The position numbers were made by a program, and so were the translations under genes. The notes below the pieces were generated by a model. That model was not told where the DNA came from, made no database searches, and saw only the letters and a program-made list of their open reading frames with translations. A stretch of DNA of 61,758 bases from Actinomycetes bacterium (lineage in GTDB: Bacteria; Actinomycetota; Acidimicrobiia; Acidimicrobiales; JAMCPL01), in assembly GCA_021846515.1 (NCBI GenBank), contig JAJZWU010000012.1, forward strand, positions 1 through 61,758, read 5' to 3'. Below are positions 34,152-42,744 of this stretch, piece after piece. Positions within the stretch are counted from its first letter, which is position 1. Each line of letters begins with the position of its first letter.

Positions 34152-34523
34152 ATGACAATTGACAATCTTGATGATATTGAAGCATTGCAGGCACTTCCTT
34201 CAGTGAAACGGTGGCTGGCTGATGTGGGCGTTGGATGCGAAGGACATGAGGATGAGTCACTCATGTGGGCAAAAAGCCTACAGGGTTTCTGCAAGTATGC
34301 CGACAGTGACCCTGATACTCTCCTAGAAGGCTGTTTCCGCAAGACTAAGCAGGGTGATATGGCTATAAGCGCAAAGGGGCGTAGGGAGATAGATGCCCAG
34401 ATAGATGAGTACGAGGCGTCTCAGGGGTTGGTCGGCAGGGATGCCATTGTGGCCGGCAATCGAATAAGGAGCTTCCTTATCCATAATGGAGTATTCATGC
34501 AGGGAAGAGTAGCTTATCCTTAG
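34152..34523 (+). CDS. Small protein resembling a stand-alone recombinase core-binding (SAM-like) domain
   Basis: A 123-residue hypothetical protein. The pattern MWAKSLQGFCKYADSDPDTL, then a polar helix (DAQIDEYEA), then AGNRIRSFLIHNGVFM is reminiscent of the N-terminal core-binding domain of phage integrases, where FC-x(4-6)-DPDxL and an IRSF-x-x-HNGV helix recur. The catalytic domain is entirely absent, so it cannot be a recombinase. It has a good ribosome site (AAGGAG, 9 bases) and ends the rightward acyl-CoA cluster. Its function is unknown; adaptor or DNA-binding roles are only speculation. Confidence 0.6.
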   Translation: MTIDNLDDIEALQALPSVKRWLADVGVGCEGHEDESLMWAKSLQGFCKYADSDPDTLLEGCFRKTKQGDMAISAKGRREIDAQIDEYEASQGLVGRDAIVAGNRIRSFLIHNGVFMQGRVAYP

Positions 34524-34534
34524 GCCGTTTGGGA

Positions 34535-36292
34535 TTAGCCGTAAAATTGGCGCCAGTTCGATATTGATGGCTGGGTAAGTCCAGCCGGACCTCCTCCAAA
34601 TAGCTTGAGCAGGTTACCTGTCATTATCCTTATGTAGTAGTCCGGGCAATGCGGGGTAGATGGCGGGCAACCCACCAGATGAGGTATCCAACTATTGGTG
34701 CCACTCTGGAAAATGCCGGCATGGCCGGTTGCCATAGTGTAATATGTCGTATCTGCATATTTGCGGTTTGGATGGAACTCCACTGTTACCGGCGAATGAG
34801 CCAATATCTGCACTCCGGGTGGATTATTAGAGCGGGTAGGATTATACGCCTGGAAATCAGTTGTCAGTACCCCGGGTACCTGCGCGCCATTGGCCAAACC
34901 CGTACCGGCAAAGAACCATGAGGATGCATCAGACACTACCAATGGATAACTGGTGTAATTGTTGTAACCTATATAGCTTGCTCCTACCAAGGTACTTGCA
35001 GGGAGGCCGGCTGGAGGTTGCCCCCACCAGTTCTGGCTGACCCTGGCGTTGTCCACTCCGTAAAGTGGATCCTTGACTGGATTACGGTAGTTAACCACTT
35101 GCATATCCTGGCCAATAGGTGACGGCTGTAGACGCACCTTGCGTAATATGGGGCTTGCTCCGAAAAAAATAAGATTTACCCCCTTAGCGGCGGCGGCTAC
35201 TACAGCTTGGCGCATAAGCAGGTCCCACTCCTCATCATGACCCGGAGAGATGAGCACTCTATGGTCGGTCAATAGATTGCCGTGCTCTGCCAAGGTCAGG
35301 TCAGTCCAGTAGGTCACATCCAGACCGTGTTGCTCAGCAAAACGAGTCAACGGATAGACCAGGCTCAAGTAACTGGCGGCACCATTACCATAAGCATATG
35401 GCCTGTCAAAAGATACTACCCTGGAACGGCTGGAACATGGATAATGATTGGGGGCACACGGGGTAGCACCCTGGTAGAGATCATAGCCACCAAACGGATT
35501 GAACACCTGCTGAGTAATTGATCCAGACATGATTACATAGGCAGCATGGCTATTGGGATCCCAGATAGTGAGAGGTACGTAACTCTGCTGCCCGCCGCTG
35601 CCAATGAGCTTTAGCAGATACTGACCCTGAGGCCAGCTACTCGTAATGGGGAAACTAAGAGAAGGTGACCAGTTGCACTGTATCATGTTGATTCCCGGGG
35701 TAAGCGGGCAGGCAGGCTGAACCTTACCCACAACACTTGATGATTGCCAGATTAGACGTCCACCCTTGCCCTGATAGTATCCCATACGAAAAGCATCTAC
35801 ATAAAAGCTGGATGCCTGGGTGGAGACATAGAGTGTTACAGTCTGGCCATCGGTTGCCTGTATATGGTTTGCATAGCCCATAATGCCGTTGGGGGTCTGT
35901 GCACCTGTTATATTCCATGCTGTGGTACCGGGGAGCTTGTTTTGCTGAATAATCCACTCGGATTCCACTCCATACTTTCCATTGAACACTGCGTTTGTAG
36001 AACGAGACCCTGAACCCTTACCGCTATTATCCCTGCGTCGCCCTCTCTTTGCTTTTGTGGTCTTATGGGTTTTTACACTTGATGTGCTGGAGGGAAAAGA
36101 GAAATATGCAAGAGCGCCCGCCGCCAATACCGCTACCGCTATCACGGCAATAATCAAGCGATATAAAAGCGACCTCCGCCTCACCCTTTCGGTATGCGCG
36201 CTGTACTTTGACCCGACAGCAGGTTTACCATTGAGGTGCTTGGGATCATTCCCCATAACTGGTTCGTTGTCCATTATAGGCTCATCGTCCAT
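34535..36292 (-). CDS. Exported/membrane-anchored protein with DMFase-beta-like C-terminal domain
   Basis: A 585-residue protein with an acidic repetitive N-terminus (MDDEPIMDNEPVM), a membrane helix (LIIAVIAVAVLAAGALAYF, about residues 46-64) and a large extracellular part. The region with DAFRMGYYQGKGGRLIWQSS, FDRPYAYGNGAASYLS, DVTYWTDLTLAEHGNLL and VLISPGHDEEWDLLMRQAV resembles the N,N-dimethylformamidase beta-subunit-like domain (DMFA2_C). Homologues of this domain in actinobacteria are mostly uncharacterised exported proteins. Formamidase activity should not be assumed, as no small alpha subunit is present. TATTGT lies 9 bases before the ATG. It converges with the preceding small gene (11-base gap). 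Confidence 0.78.
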   Translation of the reverse strand: MDDEPIMDNEPVMGNDPKHLNGKPAVGSKYSAHTERVRRRSLLYRLIIAVIAVAVLAAGALAYFSFPSSTSSVKTHKTTKAKRGRRRDNSGKGSGSRSTNAVFNGKYGVESEWIIQQNKLPGTTAWNITGAQTPNGIMGYANHIQATDGQTVTLYVSTQASSFYVDAFRMGYYQGKGGRLIWQSSSVVGKVQPACPLTPGINMIQCNWSPSLSFPITSSWPQGQYLLKLIGSGGQQSYVPLTIWDPNSHAAYVIMSGSITQQVFNPFGGYDLYQGATPCAPNHYPCSSRSRVVSFDRPYAYGNGAASYLSLVYPLTRFAEQHGLDVTYWTDLTLAEHGNLLTDHRVLISPGHDEEWDLLMRQAVVAAAAKGVNLIFFGASPILRKVRLQPSPIGQDMQVVNYRNPVKDPLYGVDNARVSQNWWGQPPAGLPASTLVGASYIGYNNYTSYPLVVSDASSWFFAGTGLANGAQVPGVLTTDFQAYNPTRSNNPPGVQILAHSPVTVEFHPNRKYADTTYYTMATGHAGIFQSGTNSWIPHLVGCPPSTPHCPDYYIRIMTGNLLKLFGGGPAGLTQPSISNWRQFYG

Positions 36293-36389
36293 CGCCTAGA
36301 TACAATACACGCTTTTTGGCCAGTGCGCCAAGCACTTGAGGCTGCATAGCTATGGCGGGCATTCTCCTATTGCCACTACTTATAAGGGG

Positions 36390-36395
36390 TATCAT
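36390..36395 (+). promoter_or_regulatory. -10 box TATCAT for the NagB-like gene
   Basis: TATCAT, six bases, ATG 36402; no Shine-Dalgarno site. This argues that translation starts at 36402 rather than at the upstream in-frame ATG 36336. Confidence 0.6.
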
Positions 36396-36401
36396 ATTGC
36401 A

Positions 36402-37313
36402 ATGGTTAACTATTCGTTATTTGACCGGCTCAGGGTAGTAGTCGAAAATGATCAACAACTGGTTGCAAAATCCATAGCAGATGAACTTGCTCATACATCT
36501 GCCTTGAGTGATGAGGCATACGCAGTGTTTGCTACCGGAGAGACGCAGATTCCAGTTCTAAGCTCCCTCACCGCCCTACCTGTCGACTGGTCAAAAATCA
36601 GGATATTTCATCTGGATGAGTTTGCCGGTATAGGTATTGACCATCCTGCCAGCTTTGCTCGATTTATAAAAGAGAAGATCGCAGACAAAATAGGTATAAG
36701 CTCTGACCGGCTACATCTTATAGATGGTACGCTCGATCCACAAAAAGAATGTGACCGGTATGCGGGAGAACTAAGTGTCCACTCACCGGATATCTGCATG
36801 CTCGGCATAGGCGATAACTGCCATATTGCCTTCAATGAACCGGGCTCTATAGAACCCGGCGAGTACAGTGATCTTGTTCGCGAAATGTCCGCCAGAGGAG
36901 ATGGAAGCGGTAGCAACCGGATGGAAACTGGTGAGTACGATGATCTTGTTCGCGAAGACAGGGAGCCTCAAGAAGGAAATTCGCTACCTGTAAGGGAATA
37001 TCGAACAAAATGGCCACTTGTAAAAGTGGTGTATCTGGATGAAAGCACCAGATTGCGCCAAGTGGAAGAGGGGCTTTTCGGCAATATAGATGAGGCGCCA
37101 AACATGGCCATAACGCTTAGCATGACGGCCATACTTAGCGCCAGGTGCATTATTACAGTATGCACCGGTAAGCATAAGGCTGATGCAGTACTGAATATGC
37201 TCAAGGGCGACATATCACCCGACTGCCCCGCCTCGCTGTTGCGCCTGCACGATAATGCAACCCTCTTCCTCGACCGGGCTGCAGCGGCACGACTCGGTTC
37301 AGACTTACAATAA
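36402..37313 (+). CDS. nagB: Glucosamine-6-phosphate deaminase-like protein (NagB/RpiA/6PGL fold)
   Basis: A 303-residue sugar-phosphate deaminase homologue. Expected activity is glucosamine-6-phosphate to fructose-6-phosphate plus ammonia. Motifs are ATGETQIPVLSSL (phosphate loop), IFHLDEFAGIG, GIGDNCHIAFNEPGS and a C-terminal TGKHKADAVLNML. The active-site loop reads GDNCH where the family usually has G-x-(D/N)-G-H, so the Gly is replaced by Cys. Immediately after FNEPGS there is an insertion of roughly 45 residues containing a duplicated GEYxDLVRE unit, close to where the active-site lid sits. Activity is therefore uncertain. It starts leaderless at 36402. Confidence 0.8.
   Translation: MVNYSLFDRLRVVVENDQQLVAKSIADELAHTSALSDEAYAVFATGETQIPVLSSLTALPVDWSKIRIFHLDEFAGIGIDHPASFARFIKEKIADKIGISSDRLHLIDGTLDPQKECDRYAGELSVHSPDICMLGIGDNCHIAFNEPGSIEPGEYSDLVREMSARGDGSGSNRMETGEYDDLVREDREPQEGNSLPVREYRTKWPLVKVVYLDESTRLRQVEEGLFGNIDEAPNMAITLSMTAILSARCIITVCTGKHKADAVLNMLKGDISPDCPASLLRLHDNATLFLDRAAAARLGSDLQ
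36858..36956 (+). repeat. 27-bp direct duplication inside the NagB-like gene
   Basis: GGCGAGTACAGTGATCTTGT... (36858-36884) recurs at 36930-36956 with only a few changes, encoding GEYSDLVRE and GEYDDLVRE. The spacing is 72 bases, a multiple of three. Confidence 0.9.
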
Positions 37314-37453
37314 GGCAGCTTGTTTATATATCACCGAGCAATTTTACCATGAGATTTGCCACCTCTCCGTGAGTACATATCAGTAATGCAACAGGCATTC
37401 TGGATGCTGCGGACAGGAGTCCTCCATGTGCCTTCTCTCTGCCTATTGGTCAT

Positions 37454-38056
37454 CTACAATGGATCTGAGACATCTACAGTTATAGTATCCGATTCCTCTG
37501 GATCATCATAATCTTCCAAATCACCGCCGTCCTGTGGAGCTGGGAAGCCATTTCCCAACGACCAGCGTATCGAGGATACTACGGTGAGAAGAAGCAGGAA
37601 TGTAATGGCATGCACCGAGGTGCACCATAAGCAAATATGGTTAATGACATACAACTCCAAGTATATGAGGTATATCACAAACCCCATAGCTACAAAGATT
37701 CCCACCAAGCGAACATAACCTATCCAGACTCCAAAGCGTTCACCCAGCTTCCCCAGTCCGGCCGAAGCGTACCACGCCCACGGTAGAAACAAGACAAGCA
37801 TTATTAAAAGCCATATATCGCCATATACTGCAACAGGAAGACCAAATATAATTGACTGCGGACTGGTGACCACTAAAGCACAGTTGATGACTCCCGTGTT
37901 TGGGCACGCCAGGGGAACGGCGGTGTCGTAGTGCACTACAGTTAGGTAGGTGGATACGCCAAGTCCAACAAGAGTCAACACAATTGATACAGGAACCTGC
38001 CAGGGTAGGCCATACGGCCATAAATGCCGCTTACTGCGACTTCCAGATTCAGACAT
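37454..38056 (-). CDS. Vitamin K epoxide reductase (VKOR) family membrane protein
   Basis: A 200-residue membrane protein with five hydrophobic segments, the actinobacterial counterpart of DsbB. It reoxidises a periplasmic thiol oxidase and passes electrons to quinone. The four functional cysteines are visible: Cys51 and Cys59 in the outer loop (CPNTGVINC), and the CLWC active site Cys142/Cys145 in NHICLWCTSVHA. The C-terminal tail is acidic. GGAG lies 7 bases before the ATG. The upstream gene on the same strand encodes a DUF929 thioredoxin-like protein, its likely partner. Confidence 0.92.
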   Translation of the reverse strand: MSESGSRSKRHLWPYGLPWQVPVSIVLTLVGLGVSTYLTVVHYDTAVPLACPNTGVINCALVVTSPQSIIFGLPVAVYGDIWLLIMLVLFLPWAWYASAGLGKLGERFGVWIGYVRLVGIFVAMGFVIYLIYLELYVINHICLWCTSVHAITFLLLLTVVSSIRWSLGNGFPAPQDGGDLEDYDDPEESDTITVDVSDPL

Positions 38057-38194
38057 GGGTTATCTCCGGAAGAACCAAAAACATATAACCACGAAGCAGC
38101 CGATTCATGACAGCACTACAACCGGTTGAATACACCGGCATCTTCCCCAGTACGTATCCAGTTATATTCAGCTCCACCACAGGCAGCCACTTCG

Positions 38195-39382
38195 CTAGCC
38201 AAGACCGAGATTACTCTGGGCAGTTTTTACGGGAGCACTGTTACATACAGAGGAAGGCTGATCATTTGTAATGGAGCAAATTGCACCCGAGATATAGTTG
38301 GCAACACCAATAGCTGCCCTGGCCAGGGTGGTTTTACCTCCCTTTATCTGGCTGGCAATATTGTACCAGTTCAAACCACTCAACAATTGAGGTGTATAGC
38401 TGGCGCCGGATATGATCGCCTTATTGCCTATATCTACAAAAGGTATTGCGCCGGACGACGAAGAGGAGGTCTGAGGGCCTGTGTATGGAGGCCCATCGTA
38501 TTTCGATACGATCGTATTTTCCAGCTTGGTCGGCGTCATAAGAGGGGTATAGCCATTACCTGAAGCCAGTGGTTGGTTTGTCTCGTACTCTACTGGGATG
38601 AAAGAGAGATAGGGGCTGGAGTAGCTCGACTTGTAGAAGCTGAAGGTATTTGTCTGGGGATACACATCTATAGCAGATGAGGTTGTAATATGCAGGTTGC
38701 TGAATGTGCCAAACCTACTTAGCGCCATAACGAGTGGCCATCTTTCCGTAGCACAGAACGGGCAGTAGTCGGCGCCAAAAAAGAACACCTCCGGCTTATT
38801 CCCCGAAGCCAGGCCTTTTAGAGATGGCTGCCCTTTCATCTTTATGGGGGGAGAAAATGATATGGTTTTTGTCAGCGAAGAGTTCGGCAAACCAACAGAG
38901 GTGTACTCAGACAACGGGATAGCCGTGACATCTTTTACAACTGACGCAGGCGCCAGTTGCGATAGTGTGTGCTTCGACGTACTGGAAGAACCTGTCAACT
39001 TCACTACAACTACCACTGCCACAATAACTATGACAATAAATACAGCACCCCAAGCCATAAACACAGTGGAACGCCCGCCACCAAACCTACCCTGACCGGA
39101 TCCATCTGCTATCTGGCGGTTTCTGGCCGTCTTGGCATTCTGACCTCTGGCTGGCTGGCTGGATGCTCCCTGGCGGCCTGCATGCGAAGTACCACCCTGC
39201 CTGGACGAAGCTGTTTTGCCTGAAGCCTGCTTGGGCGATCCACCTGGCTTGGAAGAGCCACCCTGCCTGCCTGTGGCCTGGTTACCTCGTGATGCTGTGC
39301 CACCCTGCCTGCCGCCACCCTGCCTGCCTGTGGCCTGGTTGTTACCTGCCTTACTGTCGTTCTGTCTTTCTCCATTAGCCAT
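38195..39382 (-). CDS. DUF929 family thiol-disulfide oxidoreductase-like protein
   Basis: A 395-residue protein. The first 105 residues are a low-complexity Gln/Gly/Arg/Ser tail with repeated NQATGRQGG units, predicted cytoplasmic. A membrane helix follows (AWGAVFIVIVIVAVVVVVKL, about residues 109-128), and the rest is an external DUF929 domain with FFGADYCPFCATERWPLVMAL, i.e. a CPFC thioredoxin-type site. DUF929 proteins are proposed redox proteins; adjacency to VKOR supports a disulfide-forming pair. AAAGGAG precedes the ATG at a long spacing (about 12). The 138 bases between it and VKOR hold nothing obvious. Confidence 0.82.
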   Translation of the reverse strand: MANGERQNDSKAGNNQATGRQGGGRQGGTASRGNQATGRQGGSSKPGGSPKQASGKTASSRQGGTSHAGRQGASSQPARGQNAKTARNRQIADGSGQGRFGGGRSTVFMAWGAVFIVIVIVAVVVVVKLTGSSSTSKHTLSQLAPASVVKDVTAIPLSEYTSVGLPNSSLTKTISFSPPIKMKGQPSLKGLASGNKPEVFFFGADYCPFCATERWPLVMALSRFGTFSNLHITTSSAIDVYPQTNTFSFYKSSYSSPYLSFIPVEYETNQPLASGNGYTPLMTPTKLENTIVSKYDGPPYTGPQTSSSSSGAIPFVDIGNKAIISGASYTPQLLSGLNWYNIASQIKGGKTTLARAAIGVANYISGAICSITNDQPSSVCNSAPVKTAQSNLGLG

Positions 39383-39601
39383 GACTCAATGTTACTCCTT
39401 TTTTTATATAAAGTGCGTCAACGGCATTCTCGGTGGCTAAAGCCAGGGACTTGCGCTCGCGATTTGGTCAAGAGCCTCGCTCTCCAGCCGAGATGACCAT
39501 TGGGTGATCCAGCTGCAACCATGTAAAAGCTGTACAATCCAATATCACTGTGCGATTTATCCAAAACTATTCTAGGCGTACGCAAGACGAGCTTCGCCAA
39601 A

Positions 39602-40180
39602 CTATTGTGGCCCGACTCCATCAGGCGGCCAGGGAGTGTCTCCTTCGTCAAGCGGAACATCCAATGTACGAAGCACGAATGAAACCATATGCCAGGTACC
39701 TATGGCTCCAACCAACTCCACAAGGGTCACCTCGTCAAACAATCCCGCCAGCTCTTCCCATACTTGCTGTGAAATTGCACCAAACCTGACCGTATCGTCC
39801 ACTGCCTTGAGCGCCGCCCTGTCTTTCTCGTCAAAGCCAGAGTAGCCCTCCCAGTCACGCACCGCCAAAATATCGCCTGGAGGCACCTCAAACAAGAACT
39901 GGGCAATACGCCAATGCTCTGCCCATTCATACACAGAACCGGTAGTCCACCCTATGCGCATTATTATTAACTCCCTCAGCCTATGCGATAGGTTCTCTCC
40001 GGATAGCAGGCACAGCAGCAGATCACTCAGTGCCTTGGAGTATTTCTTTTGATACAGGACAGACCTAAAGATAGACAACTTGGCAAGCATCTTGGGAACG
40101 CCCACTTCAGATGCAACCTCTAACGCTGCCTCCTCATCCATCAATTGTATTCTTGTATGTGCGATGTCCTGATTGCTCAT
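39602..40180 (-). CDS. Carboxymuconolactone decarboxylase (CMD/AhpD-like) family protein
   Basis: A 192-residue all-helical protein. The core LSHRLRELIIMRIGWTTGSVYEWAEHWRIAQ is the CMD signature. The CxxC redox pair of AhpD is absent (TTGSVYEW), as in the YEWxxH subgroup, so alkylhydroperoxidase activity is unlikely. WHMVSFVLRTLDVPLDEG at the C-terminus also fits that group. I prefer ATG 40180, with GGGAGA about 9 bases upstream; an in-frame GTG at 40207 is possible. It lies after rpsT on the same strand. Substrate unknown. Confidence 0.82.
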   Translation of the reverse strand: MSNQDIAHTRIQLMDEEAALEVASEVGVPKMLAKLSIFRSVLYQKKYSKALSDLLLCLLSGENLSHRLRELIIMRIGWTTGSVYEWAEHWRIAQFLFEVPPGDILAVRDWEGYSGFDEKDRAALKAVDDTVRFGAISQQVWEELAGLFDEVTLVELVGAIGTWHMVSFVLRTLDVPLDEGDTPWPPDGVGPQ

Positions 40181-40231
40181 TACTTGATTTCTCCCATCTC
40201 CAGCCACCTACCCGTTTCTGGATACAAGCAT

Positions 40232-40489
40232 CTAAGAATTCGATAGTTTACGCATAAGGCGCGACTTACGCCTGGATGCCTGATTGGAGTGGATGATCCC
40301 TTTTGCGGCTGCTGTATCTATCCTCTTTATGGCTTGCCGCACCATATCATCGACTCCCGCATCGCCTGCCTCGATAGCTCCAAGTGCGTTCTTCGTTCTC
40401 GTATGCATCTCTGAACGTACCGACTTATTACGCTGGCGCCTTCTTTCATTCTGCCTATTTCTCTTTATTTGGCTCTTTATATTTGCCAT
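40232..40489 (-). CDS. rpsT: 30S ribosomal protein S20
   Basis: An 85-residue, highly basic ribosomal protein binding 16S rRNA. It begins MANIKSQIKRNRQNERRRQR, then KSVRSEMHTRTKNAL and the C-terminal IHSNQASRRKSRLMRKL, exactly the S20 pattern and length. TATAAT ends 9 bases before the ATG and no Shine-Dalgarno site is present, so it probably has its own near-leaderless promoter. It lies downstream of holA, a neighbour conserved in many bacteria. Confidence 0.97.
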   Translation of the reverse strand: MANIKSQIKRNRQNERRRQRNKSVRSEMHTRTKNALGAIEAGDAGVDDMVRQAIKRIDTAAAKGIIHSNQASRRKSRLMRKLSNS

Positions 40490-40611
40490 AGGAGTGTAAT
40501 TATATCAGATACCGCCTACAAGTGCTAATCGGTACCGCAATACGTCCAAAACCAACATTACTACCCGCCTGGACTTATGCTCGCTATTTGGATGTCAGAG
40601 CCCGGACAGCT

Positions 40612-41787
40612 TTAATGCCTTCTTGCCCTTACATTCTGCCTGGAGGCCGGACGGGTTGTCCGCAATCTACTAAGTCTACCCACCAGTACATCCAGTATTG
40701 TAATAGCAGGTAACGCCGTATTGCCTCTTAAGTCTATGTCGGCCTGAGCCAGGAGCGATATTGCACTGGAGATGCCAACATAACCAAGTTGACGCGAGAG
40801 GCGTAAGGACTTCTCACCCAAAAACTTTGACTTTACCCCAATCACCTCAGCAGCCTGAGATCCATCTCTCAAGGCCAATCCATCCACTCGCAAAGCCGAC
40901 TCATAGTGACGATATAAAATTGCAAGTATCGCTAACGGATAAAACTCACCTGCAAATATCAGTCTATGCAAGTTCTTCATCGCCAGAGAAGCATTGCCTG
41001 CATCTATGGCATCAGTTAGCTCCCACGATGGGAGCACACCAGCTTCGCCGGCAAACGGTTCCAAGTCACTCTCGGAAAGTACTGCACCTTCCCCATAGGT
41101 AGCAACAAGAATACCCAACAGACCATCCAGACGTGAAAGGTCATCTCCAAGGCGATCCTGCAACCAGCTCTCTGCTCTGGAATCCATCTTTAGGGGGGAC
41201 TTCGAAATCCGCTCATGTATCCACTTTGGGCGTTGCCTCTCTGCCGGAGATGTTGCATCCACTATGATGCCCAATTCACCGACCACCTTGCGCAGGGGGG
41301 CAGGAACTGTCCTATCACCTCCTGTAATGACCAGAAGAACACCATCCGTTATATCATCTATCGCGCCAACCAGCTTGGATATATCTGCACTTGGCATCCT
41401 ACCCACCTGTCGCAACACTACTATCCTTCTATCCGCAAGGAATGGAGGAGTAGAGAGAGCCTCAGCAACCTGCAAAACATCCACAGCCTCTGAATCAGGG
41501 CCACCATACTCCTCTACCACCATTGAAGGTTCATACTCTCCGCATAGCCTGTTCAAAAGGTCGACCAGACCATTGTCCACCAATCCCTGGTCGGTACCTT
41601 CAATCAGATAAAGTGATGCGTCTTTCTTCGCAGATTTTGCGGGTTTGGCATGCTGGGCGGGATTTTTATTACCGGCTGGCTGAACTGGCCTCTTCCGTCC
41701 TGTCGATCGTTGCCCTGCCGGTTCGCCAGGCTGATCCAGGTCGAAAGAGCTGTCTGAGTTGCCGGACTCGTCCTGCCTGTCAGGCAT
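40612..41787 (-). CDS. holA: DNA polymerase III subunit delta
   Basis: A 391-residue clamp-loader subunit that opens the beta sliding clamp. After a 55-residue Pro/Gln/Lys-rich N-terminal extension, the AAA+-like core has DASLYLIEGTDQGLVDNGL, ALSTPPFLADRRIVVLRQVG and VLLVITGGDRTVPAPLRKV. The C-terminal helical collar shows LADAIDAGN-type (ELTDAIDAGNASLAMKNLHRL) and LAILYRHYESAL. Length without the extension fits HolA. AGGA lies 6 bases before the ATG. The folP-like gene is upstream and rpsT downstream. Confidence 0.92.
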   Translation of the reverse strand: MPDRQDESGNSDSSFDLDQPGEPAGQRSTGRKRPVQPAGNKNPAQHAKPAKSAKKDASLYLIEGTDQGLVDNGLVDLLNRLCGEYEPSMVVEEYGGPDSEAVDVLQVAEALSTPPFLADRRIVVLRQVGRMPSADISKLVGAIDDITDGVLLVITGGDRTVPAPLRKVVGELGIIVDATSPAERQRPKWIHERISKSPLKMDSRAESWLQDRLGDDLSRLDGLLGILVATYGEGAVLSESDLEPFAGEAGVLPSWELTDAIDAGNASLAMKNLHRLIFAGEFYPLAILAILYRHYESALRVDGLALRDGSQAAEVIGVKSKFLGEKSLRLSRQLGYVGISSAISLLAQADIDLRGNTALPAITILDVLVGRLSRLRTTRPASRQNVRARRH

Positions 41788-41823
41788 GCTCGTCCTGCCT
41801 GAAAGATTGACTGGGTTGCACCA

Positions 41824-42666
41824 TCATCTGCTTAACGGTTTCACCAGCCGCTCCAGAGTATTTCTGACCATACATGCCGATCTTACATCATGTACTCGCA
41901 ATACCCTACAACCCAACGTTATACCTATAGATACAGCAGAACAGGTAGCATCTCCGCGCTCATTGATGCCAAGTCCGAGCAATTCGCCAAGGAAGTCCTT
42001 ATTGGATGCCGCCAGAAAAAGGGGGTATCCCATCCGGGCAAAGAGCGGCGAAGCCCCAAGCAGGGAGAGGGAATGATCGGTATTCTTGCCCAAGTCAAGA
42101 CCGGGATCAATTATAATCCTGTCAGGAGGTATGCCCGCCCTGAGTGCATCTGCAACTTTTTCCTCCAGATACTGCTTTACTGTCTCCACAACATCATCAT
42201 AGATGGGATCCGGATCATATACCCTTGGCTGTAATCTTATATGAGTAGCCACTACCGTCCCCCTGGCAAGAGATACGGCTTCCAGATAGCCTGGATCCTG
42301 AAAACCGCTAATGTCGTTTGCCATCACAGCACCGGCTGCCAGCGCTTCTTCTATTACCCTCGTCCTCCAAGTATCCACACCGACCGGTACGTCAAACCTC
42401 TTTGCCAACTCCCCTACAGCCGGGATAACCCTATCCAACTCTTCATCCACACTTACGTCATCCCCTATACCAGCCTTCACTCCACCGACTTCCAGCACAT
42501 CAGCACCCTCGGATACCAGCACACCAGCCCTATCGACCAACTTGTTCAGCTCATAAGTCTCACCGGAATCATAAAAGGAGTCGGGTGTCCTGTTCAAAAT
42601 ACCGATTATTAAAGCACGAGTAGACAGACCATATACCCGATCCCCAAGTGCAAGCGTGAACTCCAT
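41824..42666 (-). CDS. folP2: Dihydropteroate synthase homologue, FolP2 type
   Basis: A 280-residue TIM-barrel protein of the pterin-binding family. The first motif reads IGILNRTPDSFYDSGETY where true DHPS has NVTPDSF-S-D; then VLEVGGVKAGIG, PVGVDTWR, IDPGLDLGKNT, LAASNKDFLGE and RVHDV. These NRTPDSFYD / GGVKAG / SNKD variants match mycobacterial FolP2, which has not been shown to complement DHPS, rather than FolP1. The true substrate is therefore open. Start ATG 42666 is chosen because a perfect TATAAT ends 7 bases before it; an upstream in-frame TTG at 42732 would add 22 residues lying across that promoter. Confidence 0.82.
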   Translation of the reverse strand: MEFTLALGDRVYGLSTRALIIGILNRTPDSFYDSGETYELNKLVDRAGVLVSEGADVLEVGGVKAGIGDDVSVDEELDRVIPAVGELAKRFDVPVGVDTWRTRVIEEALAAGAVMANDISGFQDPGYLEAVSLARGTVVATHIRLQPRVYDPDPIYDDVVETVKQYLEEKVADALRAGIPPDRIIIDPGLDLGKNTDHSLSLLGASPLFARMGYPLFLAASNKDFLGELLGLGINERGDATCSAVSIGITLGCRVLRVHDVRSACMVRNTLERLVKPLSR

Positions 42667-42673
42667 TTCGTCA

Positions 42674-42679
42674 ATTATA
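42674..42679 (-). promoter_or_regulatory. -10 box TATAAT for the folP2-like gene
   Basis: Perfect TATAAT, seven bases (TGACGAA), ATG 42666. This is the clearest leaderless promoter in the window and it decides the start. Confidence 0.7.
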
Positions 42680-42744
42680 GTCCATGGCATGAGCATCATT
42701 GGCCAGTGTTTAGGCCAATACCTATGCACCAAGGATCTAAATTG

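Noticed and set aside
34152-34523. Prophage integrase
   Set aside because: Only an N-terminal-type domain is present; no catalytic residues, att sites or phage genes are nearby.
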